Shown here piece after piece: positions 35,501 through 48,766 of a stretch of DNA of 64,000 nucleotides (position 1 is its first letter; each line of letters starts with the position of its first letter). A program made the position numbers and the translations under genes. This stretch comes from Fasciolopsis buskii. Its lineage: Eukaryota > Platyhelminthes > Trematoda > Plagiorchiida > Fasciolidae. The stretch lies in assembly GCA_008360955.1 (NCBI GenBank), contig LUCM01004162.1, forward strand, positions 156,280 to 220,279, in the 5' to 3' direction. The notes under the pieces were generated by a model. It ran no database searches, was not told where the DNA came from, and saw nothing but the letters and a program-made list of their open reading frames with translations.

Positions 35501-38500
35501 TCAACAATCTAAGATCATTGCGATGGATTTTCCTGATTGGTGCCAATCTTCTCCAGTAAAATTTAGAAGTAACCTACTGTGCTGAACTACTCAAGTTTGC
35601 ATTCATCGGTTAAGAAGAGAGAGCCATTTTGCGTGAAGTGAGACCAAAAATCTACATTGGAAAAAAGACTGTCACGGTAAGCCATTAATACGTTTTTGTA
35701 AGTGACATTTTGAGAGTCACTGAGGGGATGGTAAAGCCACTGCTGAGTTGCTTGAGGTCTGGTTGACTTCATTAACATGGTCACTCAGCTGTCGGGCGCG
35801 TACTGACGATTGTAGACAGTAGCCTGCAAAGTGTCCGAGTTGCTGTCCGCTTGGTTTTCAATACGCAATCAAAGATGTCACCACCAGGTGATGAGTTATT
35901 TCATCGACGAAGTGCAGTATTCCAGTAGTCAACTTCAACGTGTTTCTTGTAACTGTTTTTACAAATAAAGCTTGAAGTAATCGTGTGAATAGAGAGGCGG
36001 AAGTAGAAAAAGGCGTTTCTCATCACGGATACAACAATCATAACAACTGAGTGATGGATTGCTATCACACACTAGCTATTTTTGTCCAGATCATTTGGTA
36101 CTTAGAGAAGCTGAGAATGATTAAGAATTCCTTTGGCAATTCAGTTCCCATCGGTAAGTTCAGCACTGTGATTAGTAGGAGAATTTGTGCTAGCTGGCCT
36201 TGTCCACATTTATTGTATTATGCCTTAATAAGAGGTTGAATACTAATCACTGTTTAACTACTTGTGCGTTGGTGTTATTTTAAACCAAAAATACTCGGTA
36301 ACTGTCAAATTCTATCACATTTCCATTCTGTGCGCTTATGGATTGGAATTCAGCAAATGACCACATATTCCAACAACACACTCCAAATGAAGCACTCCAG
36401 GCAAAACCGTGGGCGTCACAAGTCATCTGATTGCGTTGTTTATGATTTGTCTCAACCGCCTATAGGGCTATCTCGGAATGTTGCTGCTTGGGATCCTTTA
36501 TTCACTTCTGGTTCAACCTTAATAGGTAGTCAGCTTCTGTTATCAAAAAGTCACTACGTAATATGACACTCAAGTATTGTGCGATTAGGTTGTGATGAAG
36601 ACAGTACTACACATTCATAATGATACTGCTATTGCTGATTACAGTATGAGTAGTAATACTTAGCTACGCCTGGTTAGTATCCAAAATAAACTTTTCTTTG
36701 GTACAGCGACCGAGAAATTTACAAAGCCCAGGTTAGCTAAGAGCAAGCGCTACAACAAACTGCACAGGAAACAGGTCCAAAACGTCATCGAAAGGAAGCC
36801 GCCTTTCTCTAAGCACCCGATGCTTTTACGAGTAGTTTGGTTAAATCCAATAAAATAGAAGTCAAACAGATATACACCCAGAAGTTTTCTGTTATCATTC
36901 CAAGAGAGAGGCTCAGAAAGCTCGTTTGGTGAGGTTTGCTTTAATGAAAGATTCTCCCAGCGGTTTGTCGGTGGACGAGTAACTGACGCTTATACATGCT
37001 TGTACAAAGCTTATTGGGAAAGTAAATAACTACGTAAGTAGACAATTTTCGGCAAGAACCGGTGTACAGACCGTAAAGTCGCGTGCAGGTAAATGCGGTA
37101 TACGTAACGACTTGCGAATGATCGACTATCCAAACAAGAGACACGAGTTAACGGACAGAACTGAAACGGAGAGCAAGGCTCAGTCGGGCAGTGAATTCTA
37201 CTTAAAAACAAAACAAAACCTTGATGGCAAACCCATTAGCTCACGCACCAGTAAACTGCGTGAGACATCGATCAGTTAAATGACAATCATCAGTTTAACT
37301 AGTACACCTTTTGTCAGTGCACTGTCCTACTTCAGGCACCGCTGGAACCGACTTGGTTTGCTTGCTTCCCAGGGAAATTTAGTTTCTTCAGGGAATCGCA
37401 ATGGTCCATTGCAGACTGAAGCTAGGATGGACAAACCATTTCTCGGTGATAGATGACCCCCCCCGTCCTTCGCGTATGTGCAATTCTGCTATTTTATTCT
37501 ATTTTTTCCTGAAGTAGAAACAGGAACGAGGTGGGAGAGAACACTACTGTTCACTTCATCACGCTATGGTCAACATCCATTCAAAGAAGTGAGCTACTTT
37601 TGCTGTCCGATTTCTGATGCTGCCCTGACTAAATTTTGGACATTCGGCCTTCTCAGTTGCTGAAGAATGCTGGAAATGTTAAAGTAGGTTTTACTTAATA
37701 CAGATTTAATACTATTTAACTAGAAGGTGGTGCACGACAAGTGCGGACTTTATAATCGCCCAAAACTAGTAGTAAAAAATAAACTACCGAATTCACTACT
37801 GTCACCGAACTTTAGTCTGAACAGGTAACAAGAAATTTTGCAGTTTGAAGCGATTGTTTCAACTTTAAAAAACTGTGGAAGCAGTACCAGAGAAGCAAAT
37901 AATCCATTAGCTAAAGTTTGTCCCGAATTGGATGCACAGTGAGAGGTTGGACTAGGAAATCTTCCCAAAATTTTGTACAGTTAGCGTCATAAATCCTGTT
38001 GACGTCACGGTTCGGGCCGCGGTGGCAGGTGACAATAGATTTCACCGACCACTGCCGTCTTGAAATGTCTCTTTTCTTTTTTATCTTCTAATTTCTTTAT
38101 TTATGAAACAACAATGTAAATCATTCTCACGAATGGGATCACCGCCAAGGAAGGACTGCGAACTATCGAAAGCCCGCCTAATCCCACTAAATCGGAGGTG
38201 GGCGAATTAAAGAGTGTTCCATGTCGTCGAGAAGTTGATTGTAGACAAGTTTTGCACTGGTTACAAATGAGAAGTATTGATCTATTTACACTGGATTGCA
38301 GAGTAGTCGAAGATGATCTAATCAAAAGACTAAGCTTAAACTGGATTTTCCGATCCGTGATCGTTGTTGAACTGGGTTCATTGGCCAGTGACAATGAAGC
38401 AGCATTCCAGAACTTATCGTGAATTTCGTCTTCCTAGGAAAACAGCCAAACTTGTAAGGTACACCGCCGACTGTAGTGTGGGAAGAGACTATTGAAATTG

Positions 38501-40900
38501 AATTCAAGAGTAAAATATATGATGTTTTAACCGGGCGCTTGCTGAGACTTGGTGGGGAGACTCATACCGATGCAGATCTCTCTCGTTAGCCCCGAGAAGT
38601 AAAACTGAGGGTCAGATAAACGAATATCACACTGCCTGACTAGTTGAGGTGACAAATTTTCCTTTGCCGGATATCGTGAAACCTACTTTAGCGTTTTCTA
38701 CTAAATACTGCTATGTGCCTCTGTCAACAAGGAAAACCTATCCTACGGCGAAAGCCCACGTCAGAAGGATGAAGACAGGCAAGAAGGTTTCCCTCGATTT
38801 CGGTTTAAAATGTGCCATTATTATTGTATTTATTTCATTGATTAATCTGATTATTTCATCTCCTTTCCAGTTTGGCAAACATTCTTTAAAGCTGATGGTA
38901 AACGAACTAAACTAACCAATTACGCCAATCAGAATAGTTCGTTGTTTTTCATTGGTCCTCCGATAACAGTTCGATTTACTTTACCCTAATTGGCAAGTAA
39001 ATCGTATAATACGTAAGCATATTGCAGTAAAAATGATAGTTGTAGTTTGTTCTAATGAAAGCACTCATCAGCGGGTAAAATATTGGCCTTAATAAAACTC
39101 CTCGGCACAGGTTTACAAGTACCTGTGTAATCCTGTGTTCAGAGGAAAGCTTGTGATTAATTGGGGATAAGAAGTGGGGAAGTCGACCGGTAGGGTGCAA
39201 ATTTGAAACCGTGACATTCCGGTTGGAATACCGCGATGTTGACCGACAGATCACCATCGGACAGCACAGGGATTTTTGTAGGCAATATGGTCTTGCTGTG
39301 CCGTCGAAAACGCCATTTATTTTGTGAATCAAACCCCAAAATGATTCGGACTCCAACAACAGCCTAATGAATGACAATTAACAGGGATGTTGAGAGATCA
39401 TAAACAGAAAAATAACCAACTGAAAAGCAGGAAATTTTAATCCAATCGCTTCAGGTGATAGTTTGAAACACAGAACACCGTCACTGAAGGAATCATTGAC
39501 GTTGAATATAGTCAATCCCACGGACTAAATTCTACACACTGTCATCCAGCATCGGTCGACATTTTGGACACTGTTTTTAAATGAAATCATAGTTTCCTAA
39601 TTAGTAGTATGCAGGTATTAATTAGAACCAGCTAGAAAACATAACTGCACACATTAGCAATGTTATCATTGGCATTGTTTTAAATATGGCAGATACTCCT
39701 TCTGAGCGAACCAAGTGAAGTGTTTTATTTTCAAACATGGAGCTGCCTAGTTACGTTTTTTCCATAAAACGATAATTCGTTTGTCAAGATGTTTGCTGTT
39801 TTTCGATTTTGCATCAGTGCTGTTGTGTGATGAACTTGAGAATTTGTTTTACCGAAATTGGCGAATATCAAATCAGCTTGGTAGTGTCAGTTCGATTTGA
39901 AGACCATGCGGCATAGTTTGTACCATTGTGCTTTACGTGCTCCGTGGAGTGCTTCTACATTATCATTTTCTACCTTACACTTAACATTTGGTCATTGTGA
40001 AAAATTTGCTCAAAACACTGGATTGTAAATGAGAAGCTTCTATTTCTAATTCCTTTCCCACTGTTTCCATTTACTTAGGCGGAAATTACATCAGACTGAC
40101 ATAACATCTTTATTGTTTGATAAAGGTAGACGTCGTTTATACTCTGGAAGAACCCATATGTAAACCTGTCTGAATAAGAAAACACATTTTTGAAGCCGAA
40201 CAATGTTTGCGGTGGTTCATTTGCCACCGTATACAGTCGGACAAAGTGGTGACTATATAAAAGCGTATTTGGGTTATATGATGATTAAAAATTATTATAG
40301 GAATTGCACGAACTGGTGACAGACGAGAGGCATATAAAGAAGTCTTTACAAACACTGTTCATCTTCAGTTGCGCATTCTAAGGTCACGATAGGAATATCC
40401 CTAATCCATTCTGCAATGCTGACTTCAGTTGTTGATATGACGCGCCCACTCATTGGCCATAATCTTCAACTGCCATTGAAGCCCGAATTTTTGGAGTCAT
40501 CGTGTCGCCAAAGCAGATCCATCCAGTTGACTGTTTTGTTTGTACTGGGCAGATTATCTTTTCCTGAATGGATGCTTTCTTCACGTATGCCTCCTATTGT
40601 TCATTCGGTCGGTTGTTGTTTTTTGATCACCCAGTTCGAATAGTATATTGTGTAATTACTGGCGAGCGTTGAAACCAGCTGACTGCGTTAAAATCCAAAC
40701 AAGATTTGTCACGGAAATAATATACACCGTTTCTTCTTTCTCAGCAGTATGTTTCGCACAAGGATGGATGAGCAGCATATCCTAGAAAGCACACGCTCGG
40801 TTTCCCGGTTATTGCCGCTCTTCAGCTATACGTATCCGGTATTCTTCTGCTCAACCATCCCTATACCAGTGCACTCGTTTCTTATTTTCTCACTGGAATC
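32530..40900. other. No recognisable gene
   Basis: About 8 kb of AT-rich sequence. The longest open stretches are 133 codons at 38976-39377 (minus) and 106 codons at 34233-34553 (minus), with no motif. A consensus-like splice acceptor (pyrimidine tract then CAG) occurs at about 38850-38873 on +, but I see no convincing exon after it. No LTR partner for the BEL/Pao element could be found by eye. Confidence 0.4.
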
Positions 40901-40915
40901 TCATTTGAATCATTG

Positions 40916-40954
40916 GGAGCGTGAATGGATGGACTTATCATCCATTCATGCTCC
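40916..40954. repeat. 16-bp inverted repeat with 7-base loop
   Basis: The left arm GGAGCGTGAATGGATG (40916-40931) pairs with CATCCATTCATGCTCC (40939-40954) around GACTTAT. There is one non-Watson-Crick position, a G-T wobble. No element or gene explains it. Confidence 0.7.
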
Positions 40955-41520
40955 TAACGATTCGTTTGAGATTCTAGTGAGACACCAACCATTCAGCTGC
41001 CCTGTAACACTTCATAAACCGTCGTTTCAGTGCCGGATGCAAATGAACTAATGGTTTCTTATGAATGTTCACATTGTGATTTTTTTACAACCGTTCGCCA
41101 GTTCAGCGAACTTGATAGCGTATCTCGTTAGTCCCCGTAAGTCTGCGAGAGTTGGCCGCGATCAGGAATGCCAGTGCCCAACGTCCTTGCAAAAAAGAAC
41201 AAATACAAGACTATGTTTTGGGCAGGTGCATCTAAAAATTCCGATATGGATTGTGAGTAAACCTGTTAGATCGATCATAGTTGGACAAAGCTTAGCTCTA
41301 TGAGATAATTCTTACCCTTAGCTAAAGACTGGTTCTTTGAAGTATGCTCCTTTTAGGTGCCACCTTGGTTTTGCTCATAAACACTTTGCTTTTGCTCCCG
41401 GCGACAGCGTTGCACAATTTCTCATACCATTACTCCCTCGGCTGTCCAGGCCTCGTAACAGCTATTAAGTATTCATTTCTGACGACATAATTTTAGAATC
41501 GTCAGAAGCTTTCAGTCTTA

Positions 41521-41541
41521 CAGTGCATGTGCCATGCACTG
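41521..41541. repeat. Perfect 9-bp hairpin with 3-base loop
   Basis: CAGTGCATG and CATGCACTG are exact reverse complements around TGC. Confidence 0.6.
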
Positions 41542-41880
41542 ACGATGTTACCTTGACGGGTGATGAGAAGTTTGCGATCCAAACCCCAAGCTCAGCAACC
41601 GTAACCCCAAGAGAATGTTTACCATCTGAAATCATCACTCACTCAGACAGCATTTGACAGAGCAACTGCAAAACATTTCATGCAAAATCATGCACATTTG
41701 TTACGAAATTGAATGCATTACCAAATCCGATTTTAGTAACACTTTTTGTGCACGTTTTGTGGTCCACTTTCAAAAACAGTTAGAAGAGCTGGAGGCAATG
41801 AGCTGCGTTTTACGCAACAAACAAAATGAAAAGCATACTAATTTCTACTAACAAGCAGCTCCATTCTATTTTTTATAATA

Positions 41881-41900
41881 TCTATATATATATATATACA
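41881..41900. repeat. Short (TA)n microsatellite
   Basis: A TATATATATATATATA tract follows AT-rich DNA and is flanked by ATCTA and CATATG. Confidence 0.7.
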
Positions 41901-42129
41901 TATGTTGCACACCGGCTTCAAAACAAGCATGGAGCCAAAGCAACAACGTGTCAATCTTACTACAGTGAGGGGGACAAACTAAAACGTGGAAAATAATTGA
42001 CCATAACAAACTAACAGTCTTTTTGTTGAACCGTAAAAATTTTGTGATTTTAGGTTGTTTTTGGATTACTTTAACGGGGGATGATTTTTATAAACCACTG
42101 AATTCGGTTCCGAGCTACATCTTTCAGAG

Positions 42130-43195
42130 TCCCCAACGATAACAATCCTCATCTCTTGGGCCCCAACCAGGAATCCGGGATGCACCATCCTCAACGCGGA
42201 TAGAGCAAGTCTCCCAATGGTAAGGAAGAACATCATGAAATGTGGCATTATACACCATTCCCTTGAGGGAAAGCGGGATGTAGTGGTGACGACACAGGTG
42301 CCGCGGGTTAGCGAAAGCTACTCTGGCTTCTGCAGTTCGTGATAGAACCTACTCCCGGACACCTTTGCAACGTGTGGATAGAGTCTCGAGGTACTTGAAG
42401 CTATTGATTACCCCTAGCCGATCACAAAGGGTGAGTGCAGGCACAGGCTACTGCCAGTCTTGAAGAATTACGCTGCATTTCGTAGGTATAAGGTACATAC
42501 CATACCTTGAGATCTCCGTCGTCAAACGGTCCAATGAGAGTTGAATTGCCTCTACACTGTCACTCAGGAAGGCCATGTCATCGCTCCGTGGGAGGGTTTC
42601 AACTCCATTCCTCTAAAAGACCGGACAAACTGTTTAGTAGAACATTCTTTATGACAAGGTTGAAAAGAGATGGGAATGTAGGGCCTCCCTGTCGTACTCC
42701 ATTGGAAACGCGCAGGGATGGCGAAAGCTAGCTATAAGCCCTAAACCGACCTGATGCATGACAGTACAACCCTTTGAGGATCGACACGTACTTCTCAGGT
42801 ACTCCATTACTCAACAATCAGTCCCATAGTGCAGATCTGTCAACGGAATGCCCAAGAACACGATGATCGTTGGTCTTCGGAAAGTAGAACGGTGCTCTAA
42901 CATCGGTCGGAGGGTGGAAATTTGGTCGATACATCCACAACCAGCGCGAAACCCAGCGTGTTCCTCACGAGTTCTCCCCTCGCGCATGTTTTACAACTAG
43001 CGAAGAATGACGGAAGCAAGCAGCTTTGACTCTATTTGGATTAAACTAATACCCCTATGGTTAGCACAATCATTGCGCAAGCCCTTTTTGTAGGTGAGAG
43101 AAACAATCCACTCCCTGCACGAGGAGGGCAACTTTTCGGAGTACCAGATCTTTGAAACCAAAACTTGAAGTTTTCCTACCGCAGTTTTTTCAACA
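42130..43195 (-). pseudogene. RTE-clade non-LTR retrotransposon: RT and C-terminal remnant
   Basis: Read on the minus strand from 43195, it begins with the RT opening KIWYSEKLPSSCREWIVSL and KGLRNDCANHRGISL. EHAGFRAGCGCIDQISTLR follows ('qaGFRpgRgcxDQIfxLR'). After frame changes come a decayed 'FLDFxxAFDSVDR' at about 42840, VPEKYVSILKGLYCHASGR, and GVRQGGPTFPSLFN (42665-42700). The palm catalytic box reads SDDMAFLSDS instead of YADDxxL, and it continues openly to PTKCSVILQDW near 42450. The C-terminus (42200-42300) shows LRHL, PLSLKGMVYNA and finally GWGPRDE near 42155, the last normally found at the very end of RTE proteins. It is a near-full RT half with about five breaks. Confidence 0.75.
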
Positions 43196-43219
43196 AAAAC
43201 GCGCTCTAGTGGAAATCAT

Positions 43220-46200
43220 AGACCGCGTTTCACACACGGGTTTTCTAAAACACGAGGGCCTGTCACGTTATGATTTTCTTGTAATTCCGAAGTATCTTTC
43301 TCCTGTGCATAAACAACCCTGAATTTAACGGTCTCATCTGGCTGTATTCTAAATTAACGATCAAGCCTTCAAAAAGAATAGTCAGCTTCCTTTCAGCTGA
43401 CTGTTCAAATTATCTGGTGCACTAGGTCATGTGGTACTGTACAGAAGAGTTCCATCGCGGAAAAATATTTCACTGTGATGTGTAACACTTCCATTCTACC
43501 GGAACCTAATACAATTATGATAATCTGTATAGAGAACGGTAACTGCACTGTTTCATGTTTTCCTAAACGGAAAACGGTCCGCGGTACTCACCTTCATTTT
43601 ATGATATTCGAAAGTTTAAGAAAGAGATCTGCGTAGACCTTTTTATTTCTGAGACGCTTTATTGACCCGGTGGAATATTTTCAACGGACAACGAATGACA
43701 GAACGCATACAGCATAAAAGCAAATAATCGTATCAAGTCTAAATATGGAATAAGGCAGTTGCAAACTATGCACTGCGATCAAAAGTTCACGGAAACCCGA
43801 AAATCAAAATTATCACAGCGTCTCGATTGTAACCGAGCCATATGCGAAACGGTCTGAATGCATCCATTACATGGAATTTTCAACATATTTAAAGATTGCT
43901 AATTGGTACCGTCGACAGTGTATGAAGCTGCACTTTTGACCAAACATACGTGAAAAATTTTTGAGCATACGTCTTGCTAGTGCAGCATCTAGCGCTTATC
44001 ATTTTTTATTCGGGGACAGTCGAATGAAATTTTGCACGCTAATTTCACGTCTTACAGTTATAGGGAGATAGAAGATTATTTTTGCTGACGTCGAAGTTGA
44101 CTTGACAGGCCAACTTTCATTTCATAAGGATTAAATTTAAGAAAATATTCTGCGAAAGGTCACGCTACAAGTTGTCCTAAACCTCTCGCAGGACGTCACT
44201 GAAATGGTATTTCACAACTATAAATTCCCATCTAAAATTGCATTGTTCATTTGTTCTTTGATTTGTGTCACTATCCGTTTGAACCTGATATTCGAAAGCA
44301 ACCTTAATTCTGTCGCGTTCAGCGATCGGGAAAAAACAATGCGGACGTCCCGGCCTATGCGGGAAAATATCTTGCCACATGGCCACAGCAGTCATTGCCT
44401 TCGGAATATCATACAGTTTCTGCTGCTGATCGATCGCAGATTGTCGCTGGACATGTGCATTTTATTGTCTGTAAGCAATTAGAAATGTAGAGTAGTAAGA
44501 TCAATCTATCAAGTGTGCAAAAACACCGATAGCTGCGGTGAAGTGCACGAGATTGCATTTCACTCAAAAACGGGGAAGGTACGATTCTCAACCAGGAAAT
44601 GACGAAGAAAGTTGCAGAAATGCGTAAGCTAGCAAGCAGTTTTTTGGTGTCTCTTTTTCCTCCATAACAAAATCCGAGCTAGGTGTTGCGATGAGCATAC
44701 ACATGAGAGGGAGTCCTTCTAAATATCGGACCAGCGACTGAATTCAATCGTTGCCAGGATTGGTCATTAGAGGAGGGTCGAATGCAGTCTAGAACACACC
44801 AAAATCTTCACAGGACAGGATGCGCTGAAAAATGAGGAAAATGAAATAGGTGAATCACGTCTGATAGACAAGCCTTGAGAACGCATGGAAAACCCCTTAC
44901 ACGTAGCGGGAAAGACTATCGGCAAGTAAGAAACGAAAATGGAATCAGGAAACTGACGAATACATGAAGTCACGACAAAGTAATTAAAATCCAACTCTTG
45001 CGACGTGTGCATTCTAAAAGATGTTTGATGAAAGCTTTCGCGTAGTGTTAGTATTTGCGTTTTTTCGCTTGTTTTATTATTTCGTTGTATTCCGCAATCG
45101 TTTTGTCGTTTATTGATACTGATACCTCCCTTCATGATAATAATGCTTCTGGTGGTGTTTTGGCCAGGTTACCGATATGTATGGCTATTTGAAGTTTGGT
45201 GCTTCGAATTCGTATGTCACAAATGGAGCCTAAAGTTTTGCCTAATTGCTTGACATACCCGCCTCTATCAATGGAGGAAGTGTTAGTGTTCATTATTCAT
45301 TGAGGTTAGAGAAGCAAGGAAAGACGAAAAAACATTTAAGTTCCTTGGATGTGTTTATCTAAAGAACACAATGAACAAAAGCTTCTGAATATCCGACCGA
45401 CTGAAAGCTGAGTGACAGCTGGACGTCATCTGTGGACTCACCAAACTGCCCAGGTTCTTTAGGCAGCAAATGGCTACAATAAATTGGAAAAAAATTTGGG
45501 TAGGAACAGCACCCCGAAGAACCATAGAGTAGTTTACTAAGAAATTTGTTATTTTGCAGCTAACACCAGTCAATTAAGATCCATTAGAGAAGAAATATTC
45601 GAACGAAGACAGTAGAGAAGCGGATCGATGAAAAATGCCCGTGCTTACAATGAATAGGTTGACTAATAGGTCAAAGCAAACGGTTAGTCCAGAAGAATGA
45701 TGAATTGATTTGACAAACCACCTCGGTAGAAATGTTTGATATTGGGTTTCGGATAAGTCAGTTGTAGCGGGTTTTCAGGAGACCAGGGTAATCCCGGAAT
45801 TAGGGAATTTGTTGAAAAATCGATCGCTATTTTGCAGACGGATTCGTACCCAATTTATTGAAGCAGGTTATGGGGGGCCAAGAAGCCTGAAGAATTTCGC
45901 TGAAGAAAAAGACTCCATGGCATATGACGGAAAAGTGAGCGTGGAATTGTGAATAAACGTGGCCTTTCGGCTATAAGCAGCAAGACTGTGGAGTAGCGGC
46001 TGGAAGTGTCTGTAATCACGAAGTCCGACTTCGATACGGTGATCTATACATTTGTAGTACGAAAAACTGAATTGTAAATATGAAACGTTGCATTTTTTTG
46101 TTTGCAGCTTGATGTGGATGAAATAACACCCTAGGGAAGATAGGCTGTCAATTTTCTACGCGTATTATTTCAGTTAGGATGAAGGCATTCTACAATTGCT

Positions 46201-48700
46201 AAGTGATACGGTTTTCACGGGACAACAACGGTTATTCAGTTCTCCCACGAATTGGTCAGATAACCTACAAGACTTGATAAAATGAAATACTTGAATAAAA
46301 GGAATACCTATGTGAGAATAATTCTTATTTCCAACCCTGCTTTGAAAACTTATTGGTGGCCTGAGAATGATAAAATTCAGGGTTAACCAGAAGTGATAAA
46401 ATAGTGCTACGAAGTGGTGGTCGAAACGGCCCAAATTAATGAACATTATTTTGTGGGAAAATATATTTCCTATAGGTTATAGGACAAAAGCCATTTGGAC
46501 CAAACATGAGCAACAGGTAAGTGACAGTGTGATTAAAGCCACTAATAATAAAGGCGAAGCAGTGAGACAATGATGAACGCAGAACATAATATAGCAACAG
46601 AAAAAAATTTTATTACGCCGACCTAATGTGCCTATTACCAAGAATCGTATCACGATAAGATTAAACTTAGGATCACAACTCACCATCCAATAGGCAATAA
46701 AACTACAAAGAAATCGAAGATGTGTAGGACGAATCATCATTAATGTAGGTTGCAACACTAATGCCCCTTTCGTTCCTACTATGTTCTCTATCCTGATAAA
46801 AGCACTGCAAGTTTTCAAGACGAGCGAGGTCATCTACTATGTTCTTCATGCCAGGACTCTTGAATACGGACCATACAGATATTTGCTTATATTTCACAGC
46901 CCAAAGCGTTGATAGGTTAGGGCATTTTTACATATAGTGATCACATGTTATTTCCGAACATAGTGGATCGGTTGCTGTGCTAGAGGTTGTGACTAGGAGC
47001 ATTATGTCAAACAGCAAGCCTAAACATCTTAAATCAACCTGATTTTGGCAAGCAGGCCCATAGGTTCACGGGATGATGGGGTACAATGTGAATCACTACC
47101 ACTCTTGATGAATGTTCACTTCAAGTAAAGAATCCAAAATGACATGGAGAGATCTTGTGATGTAATCCGATATACAGCACAGTGAATGCAACGAACTGTA
47201 AGGTAGCCACCAAAGTGGATGGGCTGCCTTATTTGTAGCAAATTTACATTCAGACATCCGATTGAATTCAGACACATTTGAATCATATTGACTGATAATG
47301 GTAGATTACTGTGATTGGGCAGAGATTTTAATGGCGCTATATTTGTGTTCCAGGGCGTTTGTGACGGCGTCTGACCTTCGAGACTCTCGACTTTAGAAGG
47401 TATCATCAAACACGAAGCCCCATAAGAGAAAACCCGTGGCTTTAACTTTTACACGGGACAAAATAGTTAATTTTTTTCATTCCATAGTTGATTTTAAAAT
47501 GCATTATCGATCAAAATGTTTATGCACAAATAGCTGATCAAGTTGTTTATCGCTTCTTTCTATTGTATCTAGCTGACCAAACACTGGCTCGAGTAAAACC
47601 GTTTCCTCTTTCTCAGTGACTTAGTCGACCGTAATGCCCAGTGACAATAACCCAAAAAAATAACTATGTCACTTGCGAAACAAAAGTTTTCTACCTTAGA
47701 AGTTACCACGACAACGGTCTACGAACGAAACAATTGCGCATGATAAAAATAGATGTTTAAGAAGGATAAACAACATATTTATTTGGTTGTATCACTTACG
47801 ACCATAGTTCCCGATGTCCGAGATGGAATCCAGAGTCCAAAACGCACGGGTTACTGAATTTGATAGATAAGAAGACTCGGGAATTAATGCTGCACAAAAA
47901 TTTTGCTCATAAGATAGCCGAATTCATAGAGTCAGTATCCGAATGTAGTGTGCAGGTACGATGAATTGCATAGTCTGAGTAAGAAATGTCAAAAAAGGAA
48001 GCGACGTCATCATGATTTCAAAGTACAGAGGAACTCCAACAAATAATGACGCGAAAGCTTAACCCATATGGGCTTAAACCTCCACCTAATGACGTAGCGA
48101 TCTACATCGTTTGCAGTGTGCAAACACGAGAGAAAAAATCATGAAACAACAAACAGCATTTACACAGGTAAAAGCAGGATAGAAGTTTATTGTCAACCCC
48201 GGTCCATTAGCATTCAGCTGACCTCGATTTTGTTTACGGAAATCCAGCTATTGAGTTTTATACGTAGATGATTGACTTGGTGAGGTATTATGCAAAATAC
48301 AATCTGGTCTGATTAGTTCCTTAAATGTAGCTGATTATCGTCCTATTGATCTATGAAGTACTGATCATGGTCAAACAAGTGATGTGGTTCGATTTGGACG
48401 TAAACGTTCAAGGCTCCATTTCCACGGCAGTTGGTCACTTTAAGTACAAAAGCTCATCGCAGTTGCTGTTGACGAACTGAAAATAACGTAAAATACAAAT
48501 AACTTTGGTTGCTGTGATAAGCAGTGTGCTACAGAGCGCTTTGTTTAGGGAGAAAGTTCCTAAATTTTAAATTACTGAAGACAAAGGGTAGAAAAATGGA
48601 GCTTTAAAGTCAGCTTCCGGTTTTCTGTCAAAGGGATTTTGCCAAGGGGAGGAGGATGACAGCTATTAAACGTCTTTTTAGGTTTGTTCATCAACCACCG
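43220..48700. other. No recognisable gene
   Basis: Open stretches of up to 122 codons (44767-45135, minus) and 118 codons (46477-46833, minus) occur without motifs. The region is AT-rich and slightly purine-rich on + from 45300 to 48600. No element could be assigned. Confidence 0.4.
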
Positions 48701-48766
48701 ACTTCCGGACAAAATTTCTCTAAAATCAAACGCTTTGAGTGAGAACCATATTCGTTCTTCTGCTTA

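Noticed and set aside
38850..38920. Host exon after a good splice acceptor
   Set aside because: The acceptor-like CAG is convincing alone, but the frame after it closes within about 14 codons and shows no donor or motif.
41030..41110. C2H2 zinc finger start (YECSHCDFF)
   Set aside because: The frame ends at a stop before the paired histidines and there are no repeats of the motif.
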